The notes under the pieces are model-generated. The model saw only the letters and a list, made by a program, of their open reading frames with translations, was not told the origin of the DNA and ran no database searches. This document shows positions 50,100 to 58,934 of a DNA stretch of 64,000 bases, piece after piece. The first letter of the stretch is position 1; every line of letters starts with the position of its first letter. The position numbers were made by a program, and so were the translations under genes. Source of the DNA: Nocardioides sp. NBC_00368 (GTDB taxonomy: Bacteria > Actinomycetota > Actinomycetes > Propionibacteriales > Nocardioidaceae); assembly GCF_036090055.1 (NCBI RefSeq), contig NZ_CP107970.1, forward strand, positions 2,854,501 to 2,918,500. The letters run 5' to 3'.

Positions 50100-52247
50100 A
50101 TGACCCACGCGTCCCACGCGACCCGCGGCGTGCACCTCCGCCGCGGCGACACCAGCCTGGTGGTGCGGCTGGACAGCACCGAGCTCCCCTGCATCCTCCA
50201 CTGGGGACCGGACCTCGGCGAGACGGCGGCCGAGCACGTACCGGATCTCCTGCGCTCGCTGGAGATGCCGAGCCTCGACGGGCCGATCTACCAGCACTCA
50301 TGGGCCTCCGTGCTGCCGCAGCAGACCAGTGGCTGGGTGGGTCGTCCGGGTCTGCTGGGCAGCCGAGACGGCCAGGCCTGGGCGCTCACCTTCGACCTGG
50401 TCGACCACATGGTCACCGAGTCGACCGACTGCACCCGGCTCACCAGCGTCGCGCTGGACAGGCCGGCCGGCGTGGAGGTGACCACCGAGATCGAGCTGTT
50501 CGGGAACGGTCTGCTGCGCCTGCGGGCCTGCGTACGGAACCTGGCGGAGACGCCGTACGAGGTGACGCTGCTCGAGCCGGCCCTGCCGGTGCCGGCCGAG
50601 GCCGACGAGCTCCTGGGCATGGCCGGACGGCACGCCCACGAGCGCACCCCGCAGCGCCACGCGTTCACCCAGGGACAGCACGTACGCGAGGCCTGGGGCG
50701 GTCGTCCCGGCCATGACTCCGCCACCGTGCTGTGTGCCGGCCGGTCCGGGTTCGGCTTCCGCGCCGGTCGGGTGTGGGGCGTCCACCTCGGCTGGAGCGG
50801 CAACCAGGTGCTCTGCGCCGAGAACTCCTTCACCGGCTGGAGACTGCTGCGCGGAGGCGAGCTGCTCATGCCCGGCGAGATCGTGCTGGGCCACGACGAG
50901 ACCTATGCCTCGCCCTGGCTCTACGCCTCCTGGGGCGAGGGGCTCGATGCCTTCTCCGGCCGCTTCCACGAGCACCTGCGGGCACGCGACGTGCACCCGC
51001 GGCGCGAGCGACCCGTGCTCCTCAACACCTGGGAGGCGGTCTACTTCGACATGGACATGGAGAAGCTGATCGAGCTCGCCGAGCGTGCTGCCGAGCTGGG
51101 CGTCGAGCGGTACGTCCTCGACGACGGCTGGTTCAAGGGGCGGCGCGACGCGACGAGCTCGCTGGGCGACTGGGTGGTGGACGAGGACGTGTTCCCGGAC
51201 GGCCTCACTCCGCTGGTGAAGACCGTGCAGGGCCTGGGCATGGAGTTCGGGATGTGGTTCGAGCCCGAGATGGTCAGCCTCGACTCCGACGTGGCCCGGG
51301 AGCATCCCGAGTGGATCCTCGGCACCCACGCCGGTCCCGGCATCAGCTCGCGCAACCAGCACGTCCTCGACCTCTCGAACCCGGACGCCTGGGACCACGT
51401 GTTCGGCCAGATCTCGGCGCTGGTGGCCCGCTACGACATCGCCTACATCAAGTGGGACCACAACCGCGCGCTTACCGGCGCGGGCCGCGGCCGCGACCAC
51501 CGGCCCGCCGTCCACCGGCAGACACTCGCGGCCTATCGGCTGATGGACGCACTCCGTGCCGAGCATCCGGGGCTCGAGATCGAGTCCTGCTGCGGCGGCG
51601 GCGGCCGCCTCGACCTGGGAGTCCTCGAGCGGACCGACCGGGCCTGGGTCTCCGACTGCATCGACGCGCACGAAGGGCACCGTCTGGTCCGGTGGACCGG
51701 GCTGACCCTCCCGCCCGAGCTGATGGGCACCCACGTCGGATCGGGCACCGACCACACCACCGGACGTCAGCACACCCTGCGTTTCCGTGCCGGCACCGCC
51801 ATCTGGGGGCATCTCGGGGTCGAGTGGGACCTCACCACGATGTCGGACGCGGGCCGCGAGGAGCTCCGGGCCTGGATCGCGCTGCACAAGCGGTTCCGTG
51901 GGCTGCTCCACTCCGGCCGGGTCGTGCGGGCGGACACCTGGCACGACGGCCTCCAGCTGGATGGCGTGGTCGCCCCCGACGGGCGCGAGGCACTGTTCCG
52001 GGTGTCGGCGCTCGACCACACCCTGGGCCAGCCGGCGGGCCGCATCCGGTTCCCCGGGCTGATCCCGGAGGCTGCGTACCGGGTGACGCCGGTGCCTCTT
52101 TCGGTGTCGCCCAAGGACCGCCCCCGACCCGCCTGGTACGACGGCGGTGCGGTGATGAGCGGCCGGCTGCTCGACGAGGTCGGCATCATCGCTCCTCTGC
52201 TGGAGGCCGACGACCTGGTCATCGTGCACCTGGTCGCGACGCGGTGA
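50100..52247 (+). CDS. GH36 alpha-galactosidase
   Basis: A 715-residue family 36 alpha-galactosidase. The nucleophile is Asp453 in YIKWDHNR and the acid/base Asp519 in VSDCIDAHE. Other blocks are NTWEAVYFDMD, YVLDDGWFKGRRD, FGMWFEPEMVS and SCCGGGGRLDLG. No signal peptide. GAGGAG precedes the ATG, 31 bp after the GH51 stop, in the lacI operon. It extends the locus to alpha-galactosides such as raffinose-type sugars or galactomannan side chains. Confidence 0.96.
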   Translation: MTHASHATRGVHLRRGDTSLVVRLDSTELPCILHWGPDLGETAAEHVPDLLRSLEMPSLDGPIYQHSWASVLPQQTSGWVGRPGLLGSRDGQAWALTFDLVDHMVTESTDCTRLTSVALDRPAGVEVTTEIELFGNGLLRLRACVRNLAETPYEVTLLEPALPVPAEADELLGMAGRHAHERTPQRHAFTQGQHVREAWGGRPGHDSATVLCAGRSGFGFRAGRVWGVHLGWSGNQVLCAENSFTGWRLLRGGELLMPGEIVLGHDETYASPWLYASWGEGLDAFSGRFHEHLRARDVHPRRERPVLLNTWEAVYFDMDMEKLIELAERAAELGVERYVLDDGWFKGRRDATSSLGDWVVDEDVFPDGLTPLVKTVQGLGMEFGMWFEPEMVSLDSDVAREHPEWILGTHAGPGISSRNQHVLDLSNPDAWDHVFGQISALVARYDIAYIKWDHNRALTGAGRGRDHRPAVHRQTLAAYRLMDALRAEHPGLEIESCCGGGGRLDLGVLERTDRAWVSDCIDAHEGHRLVRWTGLTLPPELMGTHVGSGTDHTTGRQHTLRFRAGTAIWGHLGVEWDLTTMSDAGREELRAWIALHKRFRGLLHSGRVVRADTWHDGLQLDGVVAPDGREALFRVSALDHTLGQPAGRIRFPGLIPEAAYRVTPVPLSVSPKDRPRPAWYDGGAVMSGRLLDEVGIIAPLLEADDLVIVHLVATR

Positions 52248-52264
52248 CCCCGGGGCGGCTGTAG

Positions 52265-52300
52265 CGGTCGGTTGCCGCGGCCCCCGGGATTCACCGACCG
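52265..52300. terminator. Hairpin after the GH36 gene
   Basis: Eight-base arms CGGTCGGT (52265-52272) and ACCGACCG (52293-52300) around a GC-rich 20-nt loop, followed by TTTG. It starts 18 bp past the GH36 stop and is the likely end of the lacI-GH operon. Confidence 0.6.
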
Positions 52301-52430
52301 TTTGCACCGTGTTGGTCGAGCCACGTTCCACGTGACGTAAGCGTCCGGTTGTCTGGTTCACGCCTCACCGCTCGGGCCTGCATGCCAGCCATCGGCAGGT
52401 GCCTCCGCCCCCAGCCACAGGATCCCCCAC

Positions 52431-53252
52431 ATGAACCAGATCAAGTTGGTCGTCGCCGGCGCAGTGGTCCTCCTAGGCGCGATCGCCTTCAGCGGATACT
52501 TCTCGCAGTCCACGCCGACCGCCACCGACAAGGCCAGCGCCGCGGTCGGCAGCAGCAACACCCTCCGGATCGGTGTCGACAGCACCGAACCGGTCTACTT
52601 CAAGAGCGAGGACGGCTCGGCCAAGGGCTTCGACTACGAGATGGCGCGCAGCGTCGCCGAAGGCATGGGCCTCGAGCCCGAGTTCGTGGCGATGGACTTC
52701 AACGAACTCTTCCCGGCCCTGCGAGCGGGAAAGATCGACATGATCGGGGCCCAGGTCACGAACACCTCGGTGCTCGAGCGCGAGTTCGACTTCAGCGCGC
52801 CGTACTTCTCGACGTACGTCGCCTTCCTCACCCCCGAGGGATCGACCATCCGGAGACGCCGCGACGTCGACGGGAAGAGGATCGCCGTCGTCGACGGTGC
52901 CATCCAGGAGTCCTACCTGCGGGACAAGTACCACGACGTCCAGATCGTCAAGGCCCCGAACGTGGGCGCCGCCGTCGACCTGATCGAGCGAGGCGAAGCG
53001 GACGCGCTGTTCCACGGAGCTCCTTACGCGCAGTCGATCATCAAGGGCGCACCCATCGTCCTGGAGGAGCCGATCGTCTACCCGGTCGACAACGCCCCGA
53101 TCGGCTTCGTCATCCGCTCCGGCGACCAGCGCAAGGCGCAGATCGACGAGGTCCTGAAGGACATGGTCCTCAGCGGCGAGTGGCTGAAGATCAAGACCGC
53201 CTACTTCGAGGCCGACCCGCTCTCCGACGTGTTCCGCGACAAGGGAGCCTGA
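52431..53252 (+). CDS. Amino-acid-type ABC substrate-binding protein (family 3), orphan
   Basis: A 273-residue binding protein. The first ~25 residues are a hydrophobic signal or anchor (LVVAGAVVLLGAIAFSGY) without a lipobox Cys. The family 3 domain follows: LRIGVDSTEPVYFKSEDGSAKGFDYEMARSVAEGMG, then FPALRAGKIDMIGAQVT, EREFDFSAPYF and GEADALFHGAPYA. The RIGVD / GFDYEMA / RAGKIDM layout is that of polar-amino-acid transporters. No permease or ATPase is adjacent, so it either serves a transporter encoded elsewhere or acts as a sensor. It sits alone between the GH operon and the AT-richer island. Confidence 0.87.
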   Translation: MNQIKLVVAGAVVLLGAIAFSGYFSQSTPTATDKASAAVGSSNTLRIGVDSTEPVYFKSEDGSAKGFDYEMARSVAEGMGLEPEFVAMDFNELFPALRAGKIDMIGAQVTNTSVLEREFDFSAPYFSTYVAFLTPEGSTIRRRRDVDGKRIAVVDGAIQESYLRDKYHDVQIVKAPNVGAAVDLIERGEADALFHGAPYAQSIIKGAPIVLEEPIVYPVDNAPIGFVIRSGDQRKAQIDEVLKDMVLSGEWLKIKTAYFEADPLSDVFRDKGA

Positions 53253-54027
53253 TCCTCTAGCCCGACGGCATCAGGGTGGGTGTGCAGCACCGCCAATACG
53301 CCCGGCATCGGCGGTGGTTGAAACACCATCACCCGAAACGTGCTCGCCTCGACCAACACTCATCGCCCCTGACCTCAGCCAGCCTTTGGATTCGTCAGTT
53401 CGGCCGGATTGACGCGCGTCGGTGCGAGGCTCGGCTGCCGCGCTCGCGGGGCCCTTGGCGTCCTCGAAGACATTGGCTCCCCGTTCCGGAAGCTGGGCCG
53501 CGCAGTAGTCGCAGGATCTCGGTCCGAAGACTTCGGATTCGGGCACCGATTCCGACGAATGCCAACGATATCGGCCCGGGGTAGAGCGCCCTCTTGACCC
53601 GATTCGTTCCGATCACGACCGGGGGCATGGCTCCCGTATGAGTTCCAGCCGTAGGCGAGAGCCTTAAGGTTGAAGCTAAAAAGCCGGTCGAGCAATTGGC
53701 CGCCCAAGCACACCCGATACGCGGAGCATTTGCGACGAGACATTAAGCACTATCCCGACGACGGGTATGGGGGTACTAGCGCCCCAACAGAGGCCAGGAC
53801 ATAGGGAGAATCAGGGCTCGAACTGCGACACTGAACATCTTGCGATTCCACGCCGGCGCCGAATCCCAATGGATGATTCGTGCGCGGGCCGTGTACGACA
53901 AGAAGGAAGAGCATGACGCACCCGAGCACGGTGCTTCTGGCTCGTCCGAGGAAGCCGTGAGGATGGCGGCTTGTCCATGCATCTACAAAGCCGGCGTGGG
54001 CGAGCCGCGGTCCAACCGAATTCGAGG
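53253..54027. other. Gene-free left flank of the defence island
   Basis: About 775 bp with no supported gene. Base composition is visibly less GC-rich than the surrounding chromosome. Short frames exist on both strands but show no ribosome site, family pattern or consistent codon use. AATTCGA (54019-54025) and TCGAATT (54034-54040) form a short dyad across the stop codon of the helicase gene and may act as a weak terminator. No tRNA, integrase or transposase remnant is recognised. Confidence 0.55.
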
Positions 54028-55908
54028 TCAGAGTCGAATTGAAAGGTCATTAAGGGTCAGGATTTCAACATGCTGACCGAGGGCAGATCGGCGCACCGCC
54101 TCAACGGCGCGATTGACGTCAGCAGCGAACAGAACCACCGCAAGAGACTCACGAGCCCGCGACACGCAGACGTATAGGAGCCTCCGTGTGCGTTCGATGG
54201 CCGAGTCCTCACCCTTTGACTGGTTCGCGATGTCGGCTGCCGACAAGTCTTTGAGCCCGAGAAGCTTGTCGTACGAATAGAGGGAGTAGCGACCCTCCTC
54301 ATCGTCGAGAACGACAATCACCCGCTCGAACTCGGAGCCCTTCGTACCGTGTTGGGTCGAGTATGGCGACTCCTGCTTCACGTACGTGTAGTAGCCCTCT
54401 AGTTCAGACAGGACGCACTCGGACATAGCGTCCAGCGCGCTAATTACCCGTTCGTCGAGAACCACATCGCCGTGTTCCCCCTCTGGATTCAGATAGGCGT
54501 CCATGCGCGGGTCAAGCTCAATGAGCTCACGCCTCGCCGCTAGTCGAAGAAGATCGCCCAGCTTCGCTTCTCTTGGGTTCCGTGCGATCTGTCGCAACTC
54601 CTCGACAGCTTCTTTGCTGGACGTCAACGCAACCTTGACTTTCCGGGCTGCTTGCGCAGATCGGACCAACGGACTGCTCTTACGCAGGACAGCCAGTACC
54701 GCCGATGAGCTCGGCTCCTTGGCCAGGCAGAGCGGCAAGATCACGTCTCTGAAAGGCGTTAGGGGCCAAGCGTTACCCTCTTCAAATGCCTGCTTGAGGC
54801 TACTGGATCTAGAGTCGTTGAACGCCGCGTACAAGGCCTCAAATCCGAGTCTCTTGGCGGCCATCCGATGCACGATCATCAGGATTTTCGACCCGCCCTG
54901 GTGTGCGCTGCGTGTCCAGTTTCCCGAGGTGCTGTGCTTGTCGAGCCAGGAGCGGACGATCTCGAGTCGGTCGTTACGCTGGTCATCTGATGGCAGAACG
55001 AAACAAAATGCCTCGCCGCGGGATTGCTCCTTGAGACCGGTCACCTGTTGGAGGGAGTCACCTTCGGAACGTACGGCATTGACACAAGCCAGGACCCGAC
55101 GGGAGGACCGAAAGTTCTGCGGCTTATCTACGTTGACCCACCCGGGCTCCAGGGGCACCGCCACGACGCCCTGCTGATAGATCTGCTGCATCGGGTCACC
55201 GAAGAATGCGAGACACAACTTGCCGTCCGCGAGCGACCAGATGTGCTTTAGGGCCTGCACTACCTCGGGGAACGTGTCCTGGCTCTCATCGACAAAGATG
55301 AACGGAAACTGACGCCCCACCAGTTGCGCCAAGAGCTTCCGTTCGAGGATCATCTCCGGCACCATCTTGATGACGTCCGCATGACCAACGACACCGCGGG
55401 CGTAATCGGCGCCCACGCCATATCTCCAGTGCTTCACATGCTTGACCGCAGCCTGTTGATGCCGACGCTTTTCGAGATCAGCCGCATCGTTGTTTTTTGT
55501 CGTTTGGCGAGTCCCGGGCCCATAGTTCGCCTGCTTTTCGAGCAGGTCTTCGATCTGTTCGTCAATGCGAGCCGTGACCCACGCGCCGACATCCTTTTGG
55601 AAGGGCTTCGCCAATGACCAGAGGAAGCTATGGATCGTGGATACGGAAGCGAGCGGATCGTTGCCGATCTCCTCATGGATCTCCTTGGCGGCAATCTCGG
55701 TATAGGTAATGCACGCGACGCGTTGGGTCTTTGCGAGCAGTGACGACCCACGCGTGCTCGTCACGTGAGCAAGTGCTTTAACTAGGGACGTGGTCTTGCC
55801 TGATCCCGCACCAGCCACAACGGTGAACCCGATCAGCTGATCCAGGTCGAGGATCTCTCTGATCTGGCGGTCCGCGTCAGTGTCCGGTGTGTTGACCCTC
55901 GATGTCAT
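54028..55908 (-). CDS. gajB: UvrD/Rep-like helicase of a Gabija-type defence system
   Basis: A 626-residue superfamily 1 helicase. Walker A is A32-G-A-G-S-G-K-T39. Motif Ia ITYTEIAAKEI, motif II IFVDESQDTF, motif III LAFFGDPMQQIYQQ, motif V QHGTKGSEFERVIVV and motif VI LLYVCVSRARESL are all present. Its ATG overlaps the stop of the OLD-nuclease gene upstream (ATGA). This nuclease-helicase pair is the layout of Gabija, in which GajB senses unwound DNA ends and nucleotide depletion and works with GajA against phage. It is longer than the best-known GajB (about 490 aa). Composition is less GC-rich than neighbouring genes, suggesting transfer. Confidence 0.85.
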   Translation of the reverse strand: MTSRVNTPDTDADRQIREILDLDQLIGFTVVAGAGSGKTTSLVKALAHVTSTRGSSLLAKTQRVACITYTEIAAKEIHEEIGNDPLASVSTIHSFLWSLAKPFQKDVGAWVTARIDEQIEDLLEKQANYGPGTRQTTKNNDAADLEKRRHQQAAVKHVKHWRYGVGADYARGVVGHADVIKMVPEMILERKLLAQLVGRQFPFIFVDESQDTFPEVVQALKHIWSLADGKLCLAFFGDPMQQIYQQGVVAVPLEPGWVNVDKPQNFRSSRRVLACVNAVRSEGDSLQQVTGLKEQSRGEAFCFVLPSDDQRNDRLEIVRSWLDKHSTSGNWTRSAHQGGSKILMIVHRMAAKRLGFEALYAAFNDSRSSSLKQAFEEGNAWPLTPFRDVILPLCLAKEPSSSAVLAVLRKSSPLVRSAQAARKVKVALTSSKEAVEELRQIARNPREAKLGDLLRLAARRELIELDPRMDAYLNPEGEHGDVVLDERVISALDAMSECVLSELEGYYTYVKQESPYSTQHGTKGSEFERVIVVLDDEEGRYSLYSYDKLLGLKDLSAADIANQSKGEDSAIERTRRLLYVCVSRARESLAVVLFAADVNRAVEAVRRSALGQHVEILTLNDLSIRL

Positions 55909-58094
55909 TCGACGACCGATTCTTCAGCCGCCTGAATGGCAGGTTCGTCGGGGACGACAAGCTCGAGTTGCTGACGCAGCCACGTCAGCCCATCCACGAG
56001 GTAGGCGGGGGAGTTCCAGCTCCGCTCAGCCGCTGCGATGACGCTCAAGGCGAACGCGGTTTTGTCGAACTGCGAGCCCTTGACGCGCTTGAAGAGTTCC
56101 TTGTGCAACTCCTCGATTGAGAGTTGCGATGCCTTGTCGATGCGCAGACCCAGCCCGTCGCCGTCGACACTCTGGGTCCAATCGAGATTCTGGAGGGCGA
56201 ACGCTTCCTCAAGGGTTCTGCCCGCTCGATCCTCGGCGGCATCCTGCCATGAAACGGTCTCCTTGGTCTGGTAAGCAACGCAAACCAGTCCAGGGCTGCC
56301 GTCGGCACCCGCCGGCGCCTTCAGCTCAATACCGGCAGCCAGCAACTCGTCAATCACATCAATCTTCGGAAGCCATTGCTTAAGCGTTTGGTTCGACGTT
56401 ACAGCTCCCGGGGTGTCAGTAGAGCAGGAGGATAGGCGGCGCTTGGCATCCTTTTCCTCGTCGCCAGTTGGGGCGGGAAGGGCGACGCTGTCCAAGTCCG
56501 TGATAACCAGGGCCGGCAAACTGAGGAAATTGAGGAGCTTCGCAAACTTATGGGCGAACGCACCTCCAACCTCGAGGATCGTCAGGTGGCACGATCGGAG
56601 ATCGGGCACAAAGCGTTCGATAACGAGCGGCAACAACAGTCGCTCCACGTTTCCTTCGACGAGCACGGCCGCGTCAGCAAAGAACAGATCGCAGTGAGTC
56701 AGTTTGATGTACTGCTGCAGAAACTCACGCGTCGGAACTTCCTCGTCATCATAGAACATCGACAGGTTCTTGACTTCGCTGTAGTGAAGACCGTTTGTCG
56801 CTACGGAGCGACAGAAGTAGCGAATCGGCCTGAAGTTGCTCTCGTAGATTATGTGCGGTGAATGAGTGGTCACCACCAACTGCGTCTGGAAGTCGGACTC
56901 AGGGTTCGGCAGAATTTCGAGGATCTTCCGAATGAAAACTTGCTGCAACTGGGCGTGCAGGTGGGCTTCGGGCTCCTCGATCACGACGAGATGGACCGGC
57001 GGACGATCTTGCTCAGCGTCAGCCCAAGCCTGATGGAAGTCGAGCACCTCGACGACCATATAGATAAGGTTCTTGAAGCCGAGACCATTATACTGATCGG
57101 GCAGCATCTGCTCGATCCCAGACCCCGCGCCAATACTGCCCGGTAAAGCGTAATGGACCTTGGCGGTTGTGCTGAGGATGCCGTGCGCGTTAAACGACGC
57201 CTTTACCACTAATCCAGGGTCGGCTACGCCCGGGTACCCCACCTCGCCCAGACGCTCTAGGGTCGGCCCGAAAACGTCGGCGAAATGCTGGTTAAGCCGT
57301 TCTTCCGAGTCGGCGATAGCACCAAGTGCGTCGATGTCACTGTCTAGCTTCTGCAGGTTGCGCTCGTAGAATCGACTCAAGCGCTTAGATAGATCCTCAC
57401 TCCTGCCGTGGGAGTCTCCATCGGACAGGTGCCGCTGCGCGTTTAGGAAGTCGATTCGGATAATCGAATCAACGATCCTTGATGCCCCGGTCGCATGGGT
57501 ACCGAGGAAGAAGGGTTCGTATCCGGCATTCGGTACGAGCCCGTCGCTACACTCGCTGGCGTCGAGTGCGTAATACCTGATCTCGTACTCTTGCTGGAGC
57601 CGCTTGGTCAGGTACTCAACCATGGTCTGAGGCCACGGCTTGTAGGAGGTATTTACGTCGCCAGTGGTCGCCTCGGCCTTGGCGCGCGCCTCCTTGTAGT
57701 TCGCAACCAACGTTGCACCGTCCCTCGGCGCGTACACCATGCGGAGCCCGACTGGCTCCCCCTCCCAGTCCAGACTCGGTAACAGGTCGAGCACGCGATG
57801 CAAGTTTTCGTCATCGACTTCAAACCAAAGATCGAACGTGATCCTGGGGAGATCCGCATCTGGATCTCCACTGTCGATGTCGAATGATTCAAACATCTCC
57901 CAGCAGTCTGCCGTGAAGTCGTAAATTTGAAACGGTGCGCGCGGTTGCTGCGAAAGGAACATCTGAAATAGATGAGTGGCTGAGGTCTTACCGCTGTTGT
58001 TTGCACCGACGAATATGGTGCGTTCCAACTCAAGGTCAACACGCGCAGACTTCAGACGTCTGAAGTTCTCGACGCGAAAGCACTTGACGTGCAC
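55905..58094 (-). CDS. gajA: OLD-family ATPase/TOPRIM nuclease of a Gabija-type defence system
   Basis: A 729-residue protein. The N-terminal SMC-like ATPase has Walker A G30-A-N-N-S-G-K-T37 and Walker B LVVIEEPEAHLHAQ (Glu373-Glu374), followed by VVTTHSPHIIYES (H-loop). The C-terminal TOPRIM nuclease has Glu480 and Glu484 in AVLVEGNVERLL and D533-L-D535 in VITDLDS, the metal ligands of class 2 OLD nucleases. GajA cuts specific DNA and is normally held in check by nucleotides. The GTG start is preferred because GGAGGA lies six bases before it. At 729 aa it is longer than typical GajA (about 580), with extra sequence between the ATPase halves. Confidence 0.85.
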   Translation of the reverse strand: MHVKCFRVENFRRLKSARVDLELERTIFVGANNSGKTSATHLFQMFLSQQPRAPFQIYDFTADCWEMFESFDIDSGDPDADLPRITFDLWFEVDDENLHRVLDLLPSLDWEGEPVGLRMVYAPRDGATLVANYKEARAKAEATTGDVNTSYKPWPQTMVEYLTKRLQQEYEIRYYALDASECSDGLVPNAGYEPFFLGTHATGASRIVDSIIRIDFLNAQRHLSDGDSHGRSEDLSKRLSRFYERNLQKLDSDIDALGAIADSEERLNQHFADVFGPTLERLGEVGYPGVADPGLVVKASFNAHGILSTTAKVHYALPGSIGAGSGIEQMLPDQYNGLGFKNLIYMVVEVLDFHQAWADAEQDRPPVHLVVIEEPEAHLHAQLQQVFIRKILEILPNPESDFQTQLVVTTHSPHIIYESNFRPIRYFCRSVATNGLHYSEVKNLSMFYDDEEVPTREFLQQYIKLTHCDLFFADAAVLVEGNVERLLLPLVIERFVPDLRSCHLTILEVGGAFAHKFAKLLNFLSLPALVITDLDSVALPAPTGDEEKDAKRRLSSCSTDTPGAVTSNQTLKQWLPKIDVIDELLAAGIELKAPAGADGSPGLVCVAYQTKETVSWQDAAEDRAGRTLEEAFALQNLDWTQSVDGDGLGLRIDKASQLSIEELHKELFKRVKGSQFDKTAFALSVIAAAERSWNSPAYLVDGLTWLRQQLELVVPDEPAIQAAEESVVE

Positions 58095-58837
58095 GAAGGG
58101 TCCTCCTGGACTACAAGCGAATCTCACGATTCCGTTTCGCGCACCTACGCTCGCGAAGCTCCTACAACACTCACTACAAGGAGAGAAGGCTACCTTCGCG
58201 CGGCGGCGACCACCCGATTTTTACCCAAATTACCCAGGTTGTGGCATCTGTCCTTACCCGACGCGATCCTACGGCAGGCAGTGCACTCCCACACTTCAGT
58301 TGGAACTGCGCACGGGTGATGGCCTCAGGTGCTGGCGAATCTGCGAACACGCGTCCAACTATCGCGGTGGAGAAGGTGCCCCGGTGCCGCGCCGCGCGCG
58401 CCACTGGCACGGTCAACCACAAGCATCTGGAAGGCATGGCGCTGAGCACGGGCCTAATGGGGCGCTGCCCACATCGGTGACCAGAACCCTGCCCGCAATG
58501 AGCTGCTCGAACCATACGTCGCCGAGCCTGTGCTCGCCACCTCGGCCAGGTGCCCGGCCCTGTACCAAACTATCGGGGCAAGGCCATGCTTGCACGACCC
58601 CAGAGCCAGCCAGGGAGCCAAGGTACCGCGCGTTCCGGACCATAAACCCTGCGTCATTCCAACGGATTTGCAGTGATGGTTCCGTAGTACCCCGATGGAA
58701 GTACTTGGTCAGCCAGCCGTCACGCTCCCTCGCGATGGCGCTGGACGTGGTTCTTCCTCATGACGAAGCCTTCCGAGGCCAACCAGACGACTGCCAGCTG
58801 GCCTTGAGACCAGAGCCAAAGGCGCGACACAAGGATC

Positions 58838-58880
58838 GAGCCATGTTCGTGGCCTTCGATTAAGGCCGCGAACATGGCTC
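58838..58880. terminator. Long hairpin downstream of the acyl-CoA carboxylase gene
   Basis: Nineteen-base arms (58838-58856 and 58862-58880) with a single mismatched pair and a 5-nt loop. It lies 54 bp past the carboxylase stop on the minus strand and is placed to terminate that gene, though no U-rich tail follows. It also marks the island edge. Confidence 0.55.
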
Positions 58881-58898
58881 TGATCAGGATGTTTTGAA

Positions 58899-58922
58899 GG
58901 ACACGAAGAGACTCGAACCCTC
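58899..58922 (-). other. Orphan tRNA-like T-arm and acceptor end
   Basis: On the minus strand, GAGGG-TTCGAGT-CTCTT forms a T-stem and loop with the invariant TTCGA, followed by seven bases that could be an acceptor strand. No matching 5' acceptor, D-arm or anticodon arm is found upstream, where only the carboxylase 3' end lies. It looks like a tRNA 3' fragment, as left by integration of a mobile element, but chance similarity is possible. Confidence 0.35.
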
Positions 58923-58934
58923 GCCCACTCTACG

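Larger units (their letters stand above)
58095..58934. other. Gene-free right flank of the defence island
   Basis: About 840 bp without a supported gene. Near the gajA side, two TTACCCA repeats (58221-58227 and 58230-58236; TGGGTAA on the gajA strand) lie about 130 bp upstream of its start in an AT-rich patch and could be a regulator site. A frame running through 58863 has no ribosome site or recognisable domain. The far end holds a long hairpin and a tRNA-like T-arm, described separately. Confidence 0.5.

Noticed and set aside
53271..53546. Small minus-strand frame containing CDYCAAQLPER
   Set aside because: The CxxC hinted at a zinc ribbon, but the rest is low-complexity, no second knuckle or ribosome site is present, and base use does not look coding.
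54028..58094. PARIS or a plain recBCD-like repair pair as identity of the defence cassette
   Set aside because: PARIS pairs an ATPase with a separate TOPRIM protein; here ATPase and TOPRIM are in one chain and the partner is a UvrD-like helicase, which is the Gabija layout.
57976..58863. Plus-strand frame through the right island flank
   Set aside because: Its first part is antisense to gajA and the rest has no domain, ribosome site or coherent codon bias.
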